A DNA stretch of 64,000 nt from Pelagimonas sp050633425 (GTDB lineage Bacteria > Pseudomonadota > Alphaproteobacteria > Rhodobacterales > Rhodobacteraceae), in NCBI RefSeq assembly GCF_050633425.1, contig NZ_JBOEGM010000008.1, positions 62,001 through 126,000 of the forward strand. Direction: 5' to 3'. Both the position numbers and the translations under genes were made by a program. This document shows, one piece after another, positions 25,513 to 34,199 of this stretch. The notes below the pieces were generated by a model. That model was given only the letters and a program-made list of their open reading frames with translations, was not told the origin of the DNA and did not search any database. Position 1 is the stretch's first letter. Every line of letters begins with the position of its first letter.

Positions 25513-26127
25513 ATGGAACTGCAAGTTACAGATTTGGCCGTTGCCCGAGGGGGCGTGCCTGTGCTCGAAGGTCTGACGTTTGGCCTGTCATCGGGGCGGG
25601 CCTTGGTGTTGCGCGGGCCAAATGGCTCGGGCAAAACAACGCTGTTGCGCACCATCGCCGGGCTTCAACCGGCGCTAGAGGGCTCAATCGACGGGGCAGG
25701 GGAACGGATAGCGTATGCTGCCCATGCGGACGGTTTGAAAACCGCGCTGAGCGTTACCGAAAACCTGACATTCTGGGCGCAGGTCTTTGGCAACTCTGAC
25801 ATTTCAGCGGCTCTGGCCGGGTTTGATCTTGGCGATCTGGCTGATCGCCCCGCCGGGTCTCTGTCGGCGGGTCAAAAGCGCCGCCTTGGCCTTGCCCGTT
25901 TGATGGTCACCGGCCGGCCGGTTTGGGTGTTGGATGAGCCGACCGTGTCGCTTGATACGGCCTCTGTGGCGCTGTTTGCCGATGCGGTGCGCGGGCACCT
26001 TAAGGGCGGCGGATCGGCTTTGATGGCCACGCATATTGATCTCGGCCTTGATGAGGCCAACGTATTTGACGTCACCCCGCACCGTGCAAAGCCGCGCGTG
26101 TCTGTCTTGGATGAGGCCTTCTTATGA
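25513..26127 (+). CDS. ccmA: Heme exporter ATP-binding protein CcmA
   Basis: 204 aa ABC ATPase. Walker A GPNGSGKT is at 35-42, the signature is LSAGQKRR, and Walker B is VWVLDEP. It powers the CcmABCD complex, which releases holo-CcmE during cytochrome c maturation at the inner membrane. AAGGAA precedes the ATG. The stop overlaps the ccmB start by 4 bp. It begins the ccm block after the sec operon. Confidence 0.95.
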   Translation: MELQVTDLAVARGGVPVLEGLTFGLSSGRALVLRGPNGSGKTTLLRTIAGLQPALEGSIDGAGERIAYAAHADGLKTALSVTENLTFWAQVFGNSDISAALAGFDLGDLADRPAGSLSAGQKRRLGLARLMVTGRPVWVLDEPTVSLDTASVALFADAVRGHLKGGGSALMATHIDLGLDEANVFDVTPHRAKPRVSVLDEAFL

Positions 26128-26780
26128 TTGCGTTATTGATGCGCGATTTGCGCCTTGCCGTCCGAGCAGGGGGCGGATTTGGCTTGGGGTTGGCATTCTT
26201 TTTGATCGTGACCGTGTTGGTTCCGCTTGGCGTTGGGCCGGAAACGGCGCTGTTGTCAAAAATCGCGCCGGGTATTTTGTGGATCGGGGCGCTGTTGGCT
26301 TGCCTGTTGTCACTCGATCGGATCTTTGCGCTGGATTTTGAGGATGGCAGCATTGATTTGCTCGCAACCGCGCCCCTTCCGATGGAAGGGATCGTGACCG
26401 TCAAAGCTTTGGCACATTGGCTGACCACGGGGTTGCCGCTTGTTCTGGCGGCACCGGCGCTTGGTGTTTTGCTCAACTTGCCCCAAGGCGGGTATTTGTG
26501 GATTGTCGTTTCGCTTGGACTGGGGACGCCGGCTCTGTCAGTGATCGGAACCTTTGGCGCGGCTTTGACTGTTGGCTTAAAACGGGGGGGGCTGTTGATG
26601 TCGCTTCTGGTCTTGCCTCTCTATGTGCCGACGCTGGTGTTTGGTGCCGAAGTCGCGCGGCGTGGCGGTGAAGGGCTGGCGGTGCAAACGCCGCTTTTGA
26701 TGCTGGCTGGGATCAGTTTTGGCGCGGTCGCACTGCTACCATTTGCCAGTGCCGCGGTCTTGCGGATCAACTTGCGTTAA
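26124..26780 (+). CDS. ccmB: Heme exporter membrane protein CcmB
   Basis: 218 aa with about six hydrophobic segments. Family text includes LDRIFALDFEDGSIDLL and LPMEGIVTVKALAHWLTTGLP. It is the membrane partner of CcmA. The 188-bp gap to ccmC contains an FNR-like site. Confidence 0.94.
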   Translation: MIALLMRDLRLAVRAGGGFGLGLAFFLIVTVLVPLGVGPETALLSKIAPGILWIGALLACLLSLDRIFALDFEDGSIDLLATAPLPMEGIVTVKALAHWLTTGLPLVLAAPALGVLLNLPQGGYLWIVVSLGLGTPALSVIGTFGAALTVGLKRGGLLMSLLVLPLYVPTLVFGAEVARRGGEGLAVQTPLLMLAGISFGAVALLPFASAAVLRINLR

Positions 26781-26812
26781 GCCATCAACGCATCACAAAC
26801 TGCGCCATGGCA

Positions 26813-26826
26813 TTGCTTTAAATCAA
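26813..26826. promoter_or_regulatory. FNR/CRP-like box upstream of ccmC
   Basis: TTGCTTTAAATCAA, one mismatch from TTGAT-N4-ATCAA. It lies in the ccmB-ccmC gap about 143 bp before ccmC. It supports a second promoter for ccmC-ccmD-ccmG, though the distance is longer than at ccmA. Confidence 0.4.
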
Positions 26827-26968
26827 GGACCACCGCGCAAAGGTGCCGCAAAAGGAAACCAAATCCGCAGACGATGCCACAAGCGGACAAAAGTGATGAG
26901 CGGCCAACTTGCGCCTCGCCGCAATATGAGGTGTAAATTGCCGCGCGCAACAAGGACAAGTCACACCC

Positions 26969-27697
26969 ATGTCGATCTGGGAATACGCCAATCCGGTGAA
27001 ATTCATCCGCACCACAGACCGCCTGATGCCCTATCTGGCAATCGGATCTGTGGTTTGTCTCGTCTCTGGCCTGGTCTGGGGGTTTTTCTTTACCCCTGAC
27101 GATTACCGCCAAGGCTCTACCGTCAAAATTATCTACCTGCATGTGCCAGCCGCCTTGATGGCGATCAATGCGTGGATGATGATGCTGGTCGCATCGCTGA
27201 TTTGGATCGTACGTCGCCACCATGTCTCGGCTTTGGCTGCCCGCGCTGCGGCTCCGATTGGGGCTGTGATGACAGTGATCGCATTGGCCACGGGGGCGAT
27301 TTGGGGGCAACCGATGTGGGGCACATGGTGGGTCTGGGATCCGCGGCTCACGTCTTTCTTGATCTTATTCCTGTTCTACCTTGGCTATATCGCCCTTTGG
27401 GAAGCCATTGAAAACGATGACACAGCTGCCGATCTGACCTCGATCTTGTGCTTGGTTGGCTCTGTCTTTGCGCTCCTGTCGCGCTATGCAGTGTTGTTTT
27501 GGAACCAGGGGCTGCACCAAGGCGCGTCGCTGTCGATGGACAAAGAAGAACACGTTGCCGATGTGTTTTCCAACCCGCTCTACGTGAGCATTGCAGGCTT
27601 TGTTTTGTTGTTCATTGCTCTGGTTTTCTTGCGGACGCAAACCGAAATCCGGGCCCGCCGTGCGCGGGCGCTAATCGCAAGGGAGCGTTTGTCATGA
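26969..27697 (+). CDS. ccmC: Heme exporter/heme-handling protein CcmC
   Basis: 242 aa with six membrane segments. The tryptophan-rich heme-handling motif WGTWWVWDPR is at 117-126, with conserved histidines flanking it on the periplasmic side (His58 in YLHVPAA and a later His in GLHQGAS). CcmC passes heme to CcmE. The stop overlaps the ccmD start in an ATGATG arrangement. Confidence 0.95.
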   Translation: MSIWEYANPVKFIRTTDRLMPYLAIGSVVCLVSGLVWGFFFTPDDYRQGSTVKIIYLHVPAALMAINAWMMMLVASLIWIVRRHHVSALAARAAAPIGAVMTVIALATGAIWGQPMWGTWWVWDPRLTSFLILFLFYLGYIALWEAIENDDTAADLTSILCLVGSVFALLSRYAVLFWNQGLHQGASLSMDKEEHVADVFSNPLYVSIAGFVLLFIALVFLRTQTEIRARRARALIARERLS

Positions 27698-27849
27698 TGC
27701 CTGATCTTGGAAAATACGCCGATGCGGTTTTGTCGTCTTATGCGGTGTCCATTTTGCTGATCGCGGTGCTGGTGGCTATGTCCATTCGTCGTTCGCGCAA
27801 GATGAAAGCCTATCTGGCGCAAATAGAGGAGCGTGTGAAAAATGGCTGA
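27694..27849 (+). CDS. ccmD: Heme exporter small subunit CcmD
   Basis: 51 aa; start at the first ATG of ATGATG (27694), overlapping the ccmC stop. It has a short N-terminus (PDLGKYADAVLSSY), one transmembrane helix, and a basic RRSRKMKAYL tail, the typical CcmD pattern. It is needed for holo-CcmE release. Its end overlaps ccmG by 8 bp. Confidence 0.9.
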   Translation: MMPDLGKYADAVLSSYAVSILLIAVLVAMSIRRSRKMKAYLAQIEERVKNG

Positions 27850-28411
27850 ACAGGGCCCTCAGAAGAGTAAGATTTCGCCGCTGATGCTGCTCCCTCCGCT
27901 GATTTTTATGGGGTTCGCGGTTATGGTCTATTTCGGCATGCAGCGCGGCAATACCCGCGAATTGCCATCGACCTTTATCGGCCAACCAGCCCCGGCTCTG
28001 CCCGCCGAGGCGCTTGATGGCTATGACGCGGTTACCCGCGAGCTGATCACCTCGGGCGAGGTCACCTTGGTGAACTTCTGGGCGAGCTGGTGTCCGCCGT
28101 GTCGGGTGGAACACCCCAACCTGATGAAAATGCAGGCCGATGGTCTGCGCATTGTTGGCGTGAATTTCAAAGACAAAACCGCCCAAGCGCAGCAGTTCCT
28201 AAGCGGTGGTGGTAACCCGTTTATGGCGGTTGGTTTTGACACTCCGGGCCGCACCGCGATTGATTGGGGGGTCACTGCGCCGCCAGAAACCTTCATTCTG
28301 GATGGGCAGGGCACGGTCTTGTTTCGCTTTACCGGTCCGCTGGTTGGCTCCGACTATGAACAGCGCTTCGTGCCTGCGCTTGAACAGGCCCTCAAAAACG
28401 CAGGCAGCTAA
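27842..28411 (+). CDS. ccmG: Thiol:disulfide oxidoreductase CcmG/DsbE
   Basis: 189 aa. A membrane anchor (about 13-31) is followed by a periplasmic thioredoxin fold with the redox pair Cys84 and Cys87 in WCPPC and the DsbE-type VTAPPETFILDGQG segment. It reduces apocytochrome c thiols before heme attachment. It is the last ccm gene in this block; ccmE, ccmF and ccmH are not in the window. Confidence 0.93.
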   Translation: MAEQGPQKSKISPLMLLPPLIFMGFAVMVYFGMQRGNTRELPSTFIGQPAPALPAEALDGYDAVTRELITSGEVTLVNFWASWCPPCRVEHPNLMKMQADGLRIVGVNFKDKTAQAQQFLSGGGNPFMAVGFDTPGRTAIDWGVTAPPETFILDGQGTVLFRFTGPLVGSDYEQRFVPALEQALKNAGS

Positions 28412-28419
28412 GCCGCGTC

Positions 28420-28548
28420 TTACAACTCACAATAGGCGGTTGGCTCGGATCCCGGGCAGCCGCCTTTTGCGTCTTCTGAGCTGGCATAGGCCCCCATCAC
28501 TGCAAGGATCAGCAGGGCGGCGGCTTGGATCAATGTGATGGTTTTCAT
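28420..28548 (-). CDS. Small secreted protein, unknown
   Basis: 42 aa. A signal-peptide-like N-terminus (MKTITLIQAAALLILAVMGA) is followed by a short mature part with two cysteines (GGCPGSEPTAYCEL). AAGG lies about 9 nt before the ATG. It is convergent with ccmG, with its stop 8 bp away. I do not recognise a family. Coding status rests on the clean signal peptide and the ribosome-binding site. Confidence 0.55.
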   Translation of the reverse strand: MKTITLIQAAALLILAVMGAYASSEDAKGGCPGSEPTAYCEL

Positions 28549-28720
28549 GTGGCGTGCCTTCGTGTTGTCTTGGCTACAACATGGGGGACGCCGCGCGAAT
28601 TGGTAGGGGGGAATTCCTGACCCTTTACTTCAAACCCTATGAATTAGCTAACAAATGCGCGAGTTTTCGCGTGATCCCTCAAATGCTGTGCAGTTTCCCG
28701 CCAACGAGAGCGAGACGACT

Positions 28721-29431
28721 TTATTGCGTCGCGTCCAGGAAGTGCAAAATATCTGAGTTTCCCTCAAACCGATCTAACGCTCGATTGGCTTCGAGGCGGG
28801 CCAACGCGGGCTTGTCGATCAGGTGCAAGGCCCAGACAAGTTCCACATAGTGCCGTGCCTCATCCGGGGACAGCTTGATCGCCTTTTGAGCGAGAGGCAG
28901 GGCTCGTAGACCGTCGCCCAGAAAGTTGTAGCTCATAGCAAGAAAGACAAGCGCGTCGATGTTTTCCGGGTCCCGTCGCAACGCCTTTTCACAATCGTGC
29001 GCAGCCTCCTGATAGCGTTCCAGATCGGTTCGGTCCACACAGCGTGACAACCACCCTTGCCAATGATCGTCATCTTTTAAAACGCGGGTATAGGTGGCCT
29101 CTGCGCGTTCAAATTCACCTTTTAACCGATACGTCCATGCCAGCATCCGATAGGCCGCTGTATTTTGGTCAAGCTCAACGGCCAGTTCCAAATCCTCAAC
29201 ACTGGCGTCCAATTCCCCCAATTCGCGCCGGGCGATCCCGCGGGTTTCATGGGCTAAGGCTTTGTCGCCAAGAGATTGTGGGGCTGACAGTCAAAAGTTG
29301 GTGCAGGCCACAACACTCGCCTCAGGTGCGAGATTTGGATCACTCTCAAAACAGGGATGAGGCAGGGTGTCGCCCGCCGCCAAAGACAGGCGGGGCAAAG
29401 ATAGGATCAGAAACACGACGACACGAAACAT
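28721..29431 (-). pseudogene. Tetratricopeptide-repeat secreted protein interrupted by an in-frame TGA
   Basis: From ATG 29431 a signal peptide (MFRVVVFLILSLPRLSLAAG) leads into DTLPHPCFES and VVACTNF, then a TGA at 29293-29291. The same frame continues without any shift: LSAPQSLGDKALAHETRG, RELGELDASVEDLELAVEL and three TPR-like repeats to the stop at 28721. A one-base change (TGG to TGA) is the simplest cause. Reinitiation at the TTG at 29221 would give a cytoplasmic 166-residue TPR fragment without its signal. No function is assigned. Confidence 0.7.
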
Positions 29432-29550
29432 GTGCATATCATTGGCACATAAGGAGTCAGCCAGCAAACGGTCAGTAACCTAGGACAAAGGGAAGGCATA
29501 GTACGCTGTGAGTCACCAGAATTATCGCACCTATTTGACCCTTCCATAAA

Positions 29551-29583
29551 CAAAAAGGCCCCCGGATCACTCCGAGGGCCTTT
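29551..29583 (-). terminator. Terminator of acnA
   Basis: On the reverse strand, a 10-position stem (29557-29566 with 29571-29580, one mismatch) with a 4-nt loop is followed by TTTTTG. It lies about 25 bp past the acnA stop. Confidence 0.85.
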
Positions 29584-29604
29584 CTAAATCTTGGTCAGAA
29601 AATC

Positions 29605-32289
29605 TTACGATTTGGCGAGGTTACGCAGAACGTAGTGCAACACGCCGCCATGTTCGATGTATTCGATTTCGATCGCGGTATCGATCCGGCATTTGATGCT
29701 GATCTCTTTGACCGAACCGTCGCCCATGGTGATGGTGCACGGCACTTCTTGCAGCGGCTGGATGGTGTCCAGACCGGAGATCGAGACAGTCTCGTCGCCT
29801 GTCAGACCCAGCGTTTTGCGTGTGTCGCCATTGGTGAATTCAAACGGGATCACACCCATACCAACGAGGTTGGAGCGGTGAATACGCTCAAAGCTTTCAG
29901 CGATGACCGCTTTGACACCCAAAAGCGCTGTGCCTTTGGCCGCCCAGTCACGCGAGGAGCCTGCACCGTACTGTTCGCCACCGAACACAACCAGAGGCGT
30001 GCCTGTTTCTTGGTAGGCCATAGCCGCGTCATAAATCGACGTTTGCTCGCCATCGGGGCCTTTGGTGTAGCCACCTTCGACGCCATCGAGCATCTCGTTC
30101 TTGATGCGGATGTTGGCGAATGTGCCGCGCATCATGATCTCGTGGTTCCCGCGACGCGACCCGTATGAGTTGAACTCACGTGGGGCAACCTGACGCTCAG
30201 TCAGATACTGACCGGCGGGGCTGGATTGCGCAAAGGACCCAGCAGGCGAGATGTGGTCGGTGGTGATCATGTCACCCAAGATCAGCATCACTTTGGCACC
30301 GTCGATATTGGTGATCACGCCTGGCTCAGAGTCCATACCCTGGAAGTAAGGTGGGTTCTGAATATAGGTCGATGCGGATGGCCAATCGTATGTGTCCTGA
30401 TCAGGCACATCGACACCCTGCCATTTTTCGTCGCCTTTAAACACGTCGGCATATTTCGACAAGAAAGCGTCGCGTGTCACGGTTTTCTCAACCATTTCAG
30501 CAACTTCTTGTGTCGTTGGCCAGATGTCCTTGAGGTAGACGTCATTGCCGTCTTTGTCCTGAGCGATCACGTCAGTGGCAAGGTTGATGTCCAGCGTCCC
30601 GGCGATGGCATAGGCCACAACAAGCGGAGGCGATGCCAGATAGTTGGCGCGCACGTCAGGAGAAATACGGCCTTCAAAGTTGCGGTTACCAGAGAGAACC
30701 GATGTCGCAACCAGATCACCTTCGGCAATCGCGTCACTGATTTCCTGCTGGATCGGACCAGAGTTACCAATACAGGTTGTACAGCCGTACCCCACGAGGT
30801 TGAAGCCAACCGCATCCAGATCTTTTTGCAGATCGGCCGCTTCGAGATACGCCGACACAACCTGTGACCCCGGTGCCAAAGACGTTTTGACCCAAGGCTT
30901 GCGATCCAGGCCAAGTGCGGCGGCTTTGCGTGCCACAAGGCCCGCGCCGATCATGACATAGGGGTTCGAGGTGTTCGTACAGGAGGTGATCGAGGCGATC
31001 ACAACCTTGCCTGATTCCATGGTGTAGTCTTCACCTTTGACGGCGACCTGCTTGCCCATGGGACGTTTGAACATGTTCTCCATCTGGTCGGCAAAGGCTT
31101 TGTCCGCGCCGTCCAGTGCAACGTAATCCTGCGGGCGTTTCGGACCCGAGATCGCTGGAACAATGCTCCCCATATCGAGCGATAGGGTCGCTGTGTAGAT
31201 GGGCGAATAATCTGCATCGCGCCAGAAACCGTTTTCCTTGGCATAGGCTTCGACCAGCTGAACGCGGGCCTCATCACGGCCAGTGTTCCGCAGGTAACGC
31301 AGGGTTTCGTTGTCGATTGGGAAGAAGCCACATGTCGCACCATATTCGGGTGCCATGTTGGCGATCGTGGCACGGTCGGCCAGCGGCAGACGGTCAAGAC
31401 CTTCGCCGTAGAACTCAACGAACTTGCCAACAACGCCTTGGGCGCGCAGCATTTCAACGACCTTCAGAACCAAGTCAGTGCCGGTGGTGCCTTCGACCAT
31501 CGCGCCGGTCAGCTCAAAACCAACAACTTCGGGAATCAGCATCGAGATCGGCTGGCCCAGCATCGCGGCTTCGGCTTCGATCCCGCCAACACCCCAGCCA
31601 AGAACGGCTGCGCCGTTGACCATGGTTGTGTGGCTGTCGGTGCCGACAAGCGTGTCAGGATAGGCCACTTCGTCGCCATTCTGGTCAACATCGGTCCAAA
31701 CGGTTTGGGACAGATATTCCAGGTTCACCTGGTGACAAATACCGGTTCCGGGAGGCACGACGCGGAAATTGTTAAACGCGGTCTGGCCCCATTTCAGGAA
31801 CGTGTAACGCTCCATGTTGCGCTCATATTCGCGGTCAACGTTCATTTGGAACGCACGCGGGTTGCCGAATTCGTCGATCATAACCGAATGGTCAATGACG
31901 AGATCAACAGGAACCTGCGGGTTGATCTTGGCGGCCGAGCCTTTGAGGCCAACGATACCGTCGCGCATGGCGGCAAGGTCAACAACGGCTGGAACGCCGG
32001 TGAAATCCTGCATCAGCACGCGGGCAGGGCGATAAGCGATCTCACGCGGGTTTTTACCACCCTGCGCGCCCCATTCGGCGAACGCTTTGATGTCGTCTAC
32101 GGAAACGGTCTTGCCGTCTTCGAAGCGGAGCATGTTTTCCAAAACCACCTTAAGTGCGGCGGGCAATTTTGAAAAATCGCCAAGGCCGGCCTCTTGGGCG
32201 GCGGGGATCGAGTAATAGGAAATCGACTGATCACCGACAGTGATCGACTTGCGCGTTTTAGCGCTGTCCTGGCCTACGGTAATGGGCAT
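29605..32289 (-). CDS. acnA: Aconitate hydratase A
   Basis: 894 aa from ATG 32289, which has GGAGG 5 nt upstream; the longer frame to 32358 is untranslated leader. It interconverts citrate and isocitrate in the TCA cycle. The [4Fe-4S] ligands are visible in SCTNTSNP and in GCTTCIGNSG (both cysteines), and the C-terminal swivel domain has YGSRRGNHEIMMRG and AGSSRDWAAKG. Length matches bacterial AcnA/IRP-type aconitases. Monocistronic, with its own terminator. Confidence 0.96.
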   Translation of the reverse strand: MPITVGQDSAKTRKSITVGDQSISYYSIPAAQEAGLGDFSKLPAALKVVLENMLRFEDGKTVSVDDIKAFAEWGAQGGKNPREIAYRPARVLMQDFTGVPAVVDLAAMRDGIVGLKGSAAKINPQVPVDLVIDHSVMIDEFGNPRAFQMNVDREYERNMERYTFLKWGQTAFNNFRVVPPGTGICHQVNLEYLSQTVWTDVDQNGDEVAYPDTLVGTDSHTTMVNGAAVLGWGVGGIEAEAAMLGQPISMLIPEVVGFELTGAMVEGTTGTDLVLKVVEMLRAQGVVGKFVEFYGEGLDRLPLADRATIANMAPEYGATCGFFPIDNETLRYLRNTGRDEARVQLVEAYAKENGFWRDADYSPIYTATLSLDMGSIVPAISGPKRPQDYVALDGADKAFADQMENMFKRPMGKQVAVKGEDYTMESGKVVIASITSCTNTSNPYVMIGAGLVARKAAALGLDRKPWVKTSLAPGSQVVSAYLEAADLQKDLDAVGFNLVGYGCTTCIGNSGPIQQEISDAIAEGDLVATSVLSGNRNFEGRISPDVRANYLASPPLVVAYAIAGTLDINLATDVIAQDKDGNDVYLKDIWPTTQEVAEMVEKTVTRDAFLSKYADVFKGDEKWQGVDVPDQDTYDWPSASTYIQNPPYFQGMDSEPGVITNIDGAKVMLILGDMITTDHISPAGSFAQSSPAGQYLTERQVAPREFNSYGSRRGNHEIMMRGTFANIRIKNEMLDGVEGGYTKGPDGEQTSIYDAAMAYQETGTPLVVFGGEQYGAGSSRDWAAKGTALLGVKAVIAESFERIHRSNLVGMGVIPFEFTNGDTRKTLGLTGDETVSISGLDTIQPLQEVPCTITMGDGSVKEISIKCRIDTAIEIEYIEHGGVLHYVLRNLAKS

Positions 32290-32522
32290 GGATACCTCCG
32301 ATGGGATAGTGACAGGGATGGAATTTCCCGCCCCTCTTGCCCCAAGCGGGCCTCGCAATCAAGGGGGAAGCGGCTATTTGTATACCAATGTATGCAGATT
32401 TATTGACGCAGGGGGCAGAGTGATTGTTACAGTGCCCTCACTTCCCAGTCGCAAATGAGTGATTGGCATGACAGGCCGCTGTCTTTTACACCATAAGGGC
32501 ATCGTTGGAGAATAGGACAGAA

Positions 32523-33230
32523 ATGCGCAAGCTCATCCCCCAAGTCATCCCTATGACCGTGGCCGCATGGACGGCATTTTCAGGCGCGCTTTGGGCGCAG
32601 GAAAACCCTGTTGTGGTTGAGCTTTTCACCTCTCAGGGCTGTTCTTCCTGTCCGCCTGCCGACGCATTGTTGCACGACTTGGCCGGCCGAGACGATGTGA
32701 TTCCCTTGGCGCTCCATGTGGATTACTGGGATTACATCGGCTGGAAAGACGTGTTTGCAAAGGCCCAATTCACCAAGCGGCAAAAAGGCTATGCCCGTGC
32801 TGGTGGCTGGCGGACGATCTATACACCCCAGATGGTCATAAACGGTGCCGAGGATGTGGTTGGGTCGCGTCCGATGAAAGTCACAGATCTGATCCGAAAG
32901 CACTCCAAACAGGCTCCGCGTGTTGATCTCAATGTGTCGCGCTCGGGTGGCAAATTGTTGATTACGGCGCGCGCGCTGCAAACAGGCGAACCCTGCGATA
33001 TTCATATTGTGCGTTACGAACCGTTGCAGGACGTGAAAATCACCCGCGGCGAAAACGCCGGTCGGTCGCTCACCTACAGCCATATTGTCAAGGACTGGCA
33101 AAAGGTTGCGCGCTGGGATGGCCAGGGGACGTATCAGTCGCAGCTGCCCCTAAAGGGCAAGGGCCCGGTCGTTGTTATCCTGCAAGAACCCGGTCACGGA
33201 GCCATTGTCGCAGCGGCACGTTTGCGCTGA
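32523..33230 (+). CDS. DUF1223 family secreted thioredoxin-fold protein
   Basis: 235 aa from ATG 32523 (AGGACAG upstream). A signal peptide (about 1-23, ending SGALWAQ) precedes the family core VELFTSQGCSSCPPADALL, which has a CxxC pair in a thioredoxin-like setting. HVDYWDYIGWKD and TPQMVINGAEDVVG follow, all DUF1223 hallmarks. The periplasmic function is not known. The last 37 bp overlap the convergent acyltransferase gene on the other strand. Confidence 0.85.
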   Translation: MRKLIPQVIPMTVAAWTAFSGALWAQENPVVVELFTSQGCSSCPPADALLHDLAGRDDVIPLALHVDYWDYIGWKDVFAKAQFTKRQKGYARAGGWRTIYTPQMVINGAEDVVGSRPMKVTDLIRKHSKQAPRVDLNVSRSGGKLLITARALQTGEPCDIHIVRYEPLQDVKITRGENAGRSLTYSHIVKDWQKVARWDGQGTYQSQLPLKGKGPVVVILQEPGHGAIVAAARLR

Positions 33231-34132
33231 ATTCTGGCTTGGCGTTTGGGCTTCCAGCGCCGGTGCACCCAAAGCCATTGCCCCGGGTTTTCTTCGATCC
33301 GGGCTTCAAGACGCCGCGTGGCCGCGCGCATCATCTCCAGAGGGTCACCATGTTCGATCGGCTCTTCGAACACCGCGTCAAACCCATATAGATCATCATG
33401 GCGAATACCAAAAAACGGCACCATCAACGCGTTTGTGCGCAGGGCGATATCGGCGGTTGAAGTCAAGGTCGGTGCCGGTTGTCCCAGAAAATCAATGGGT
33501 TCACCGGCACTGTCAAAGAGGTCAAACAACAGAACGGCCATGCCGCCCTCTTTGATATGTTTGATCAAACCCATTGTGCCGCGCCGCCCTTGTTCAAAGA
33601 CCGGCTCACAAATATCGCGCATGTTCTTGGCGTAATGTTCGTGAAAAAACGGATTGGACATTGGGCGGATCAATCCGCCAACCTGATAACCACGTGCCAC
33701 CAAGGCGCAACGCGCGCATTCAGCGCTGCCAAAATGCCCTGAGACAAGCAAAACAGGCCGCCCTTCGGCCTGGGCCTTTTCGATATGGGCAAGGCCGGGG
33801 CCGCTGACGGAGTTCTTGGCACCGCGCGCCAGCATTTCGGGCACGTCGTAATTTTCGATAAACGCCCTGCCAAGATTGCGCAGCACTTGATCACAAATGG
33901 CGGCACGTTGTTCGTCTGGGAGGTCTGGCCAAACATGGTCAAGGTTTTCCGAGATACGCTTGTCCCAACCGACCAAAGGCCCGACAATGCGCCGCACCAA
34001 TGCCCCAACCAGCTTGAGCCGGGTTTTTATTGGAAACCGCAACGCCGTCCAAATCAGCCCGCGAATCGCAAAATCGCTGAGCCGGTCTTGCCAACCGCCA
34101 TGTTGACGCTTTGCTTTTTTCGATTTTGCCAA
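33194..34132 (-). CDS. LpxL/HtrB-type lauroyl acyltransferase
   Basis: 312 aa. The family H-x4-E motif is SGHFGSAE with His133 and Glu138; the substrate-side region is GGLIRPMSNPFFHEHY and the C-terminal block is PGQWLWVHRRWKP. These enzymes add secondary acyl chains to lipid A or related lipids at the cytoplasmic side of the inner membrane. A basic N-terminus is followed by a helix at about 22-42. Which acyl position it modifies cannot be told. The 3' end overlaps the DUF1223 gene. Confidence 0.85.
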   Translation of the reverse strand: MAKSKKAKRQHGGWQDRLSDFAIRGLIWTALRFPIKTRLKLVGALVRRIVGPLVGWDKRISENLDHVWPDLPDEQRAAICDQVLRNLGRAFIENYDVPEMLARGAKNSVSGPGLAHIEKAQAEGRPVLLVSGHFGSAECARCALVARGYQVGGLIRPMSNPFFHEHYAKNMRDICEPVFEQGRRGTMGLIKHIKEGGMAVLLFDLFDSAGEPIDFLGQPAPTLTSTADIALRTNALMVPFFGIRHDDLYGFDAVFEEPIEHGDPLEMMRAATRRLEARIEENPGQWLWVHRRWKPKRQARIQRKRAAATMAP

Positions 34133-34199
34133 AACGGGCCTCGTTGGATGTCAAACCCCGTTTTAAGCCCTGACCATGGTGGCGGCAAGGAGTGCCGTG

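Noticed and set aside
29291..29293. TGA read as selenocysteine in the TPR gene
   Set aside because: The position is not in a redox motif, there is no adjacent selenoprotein-type hairpin that I can see, and no selenocysteine genes lie nearby. A nonsense mutation is simpler.
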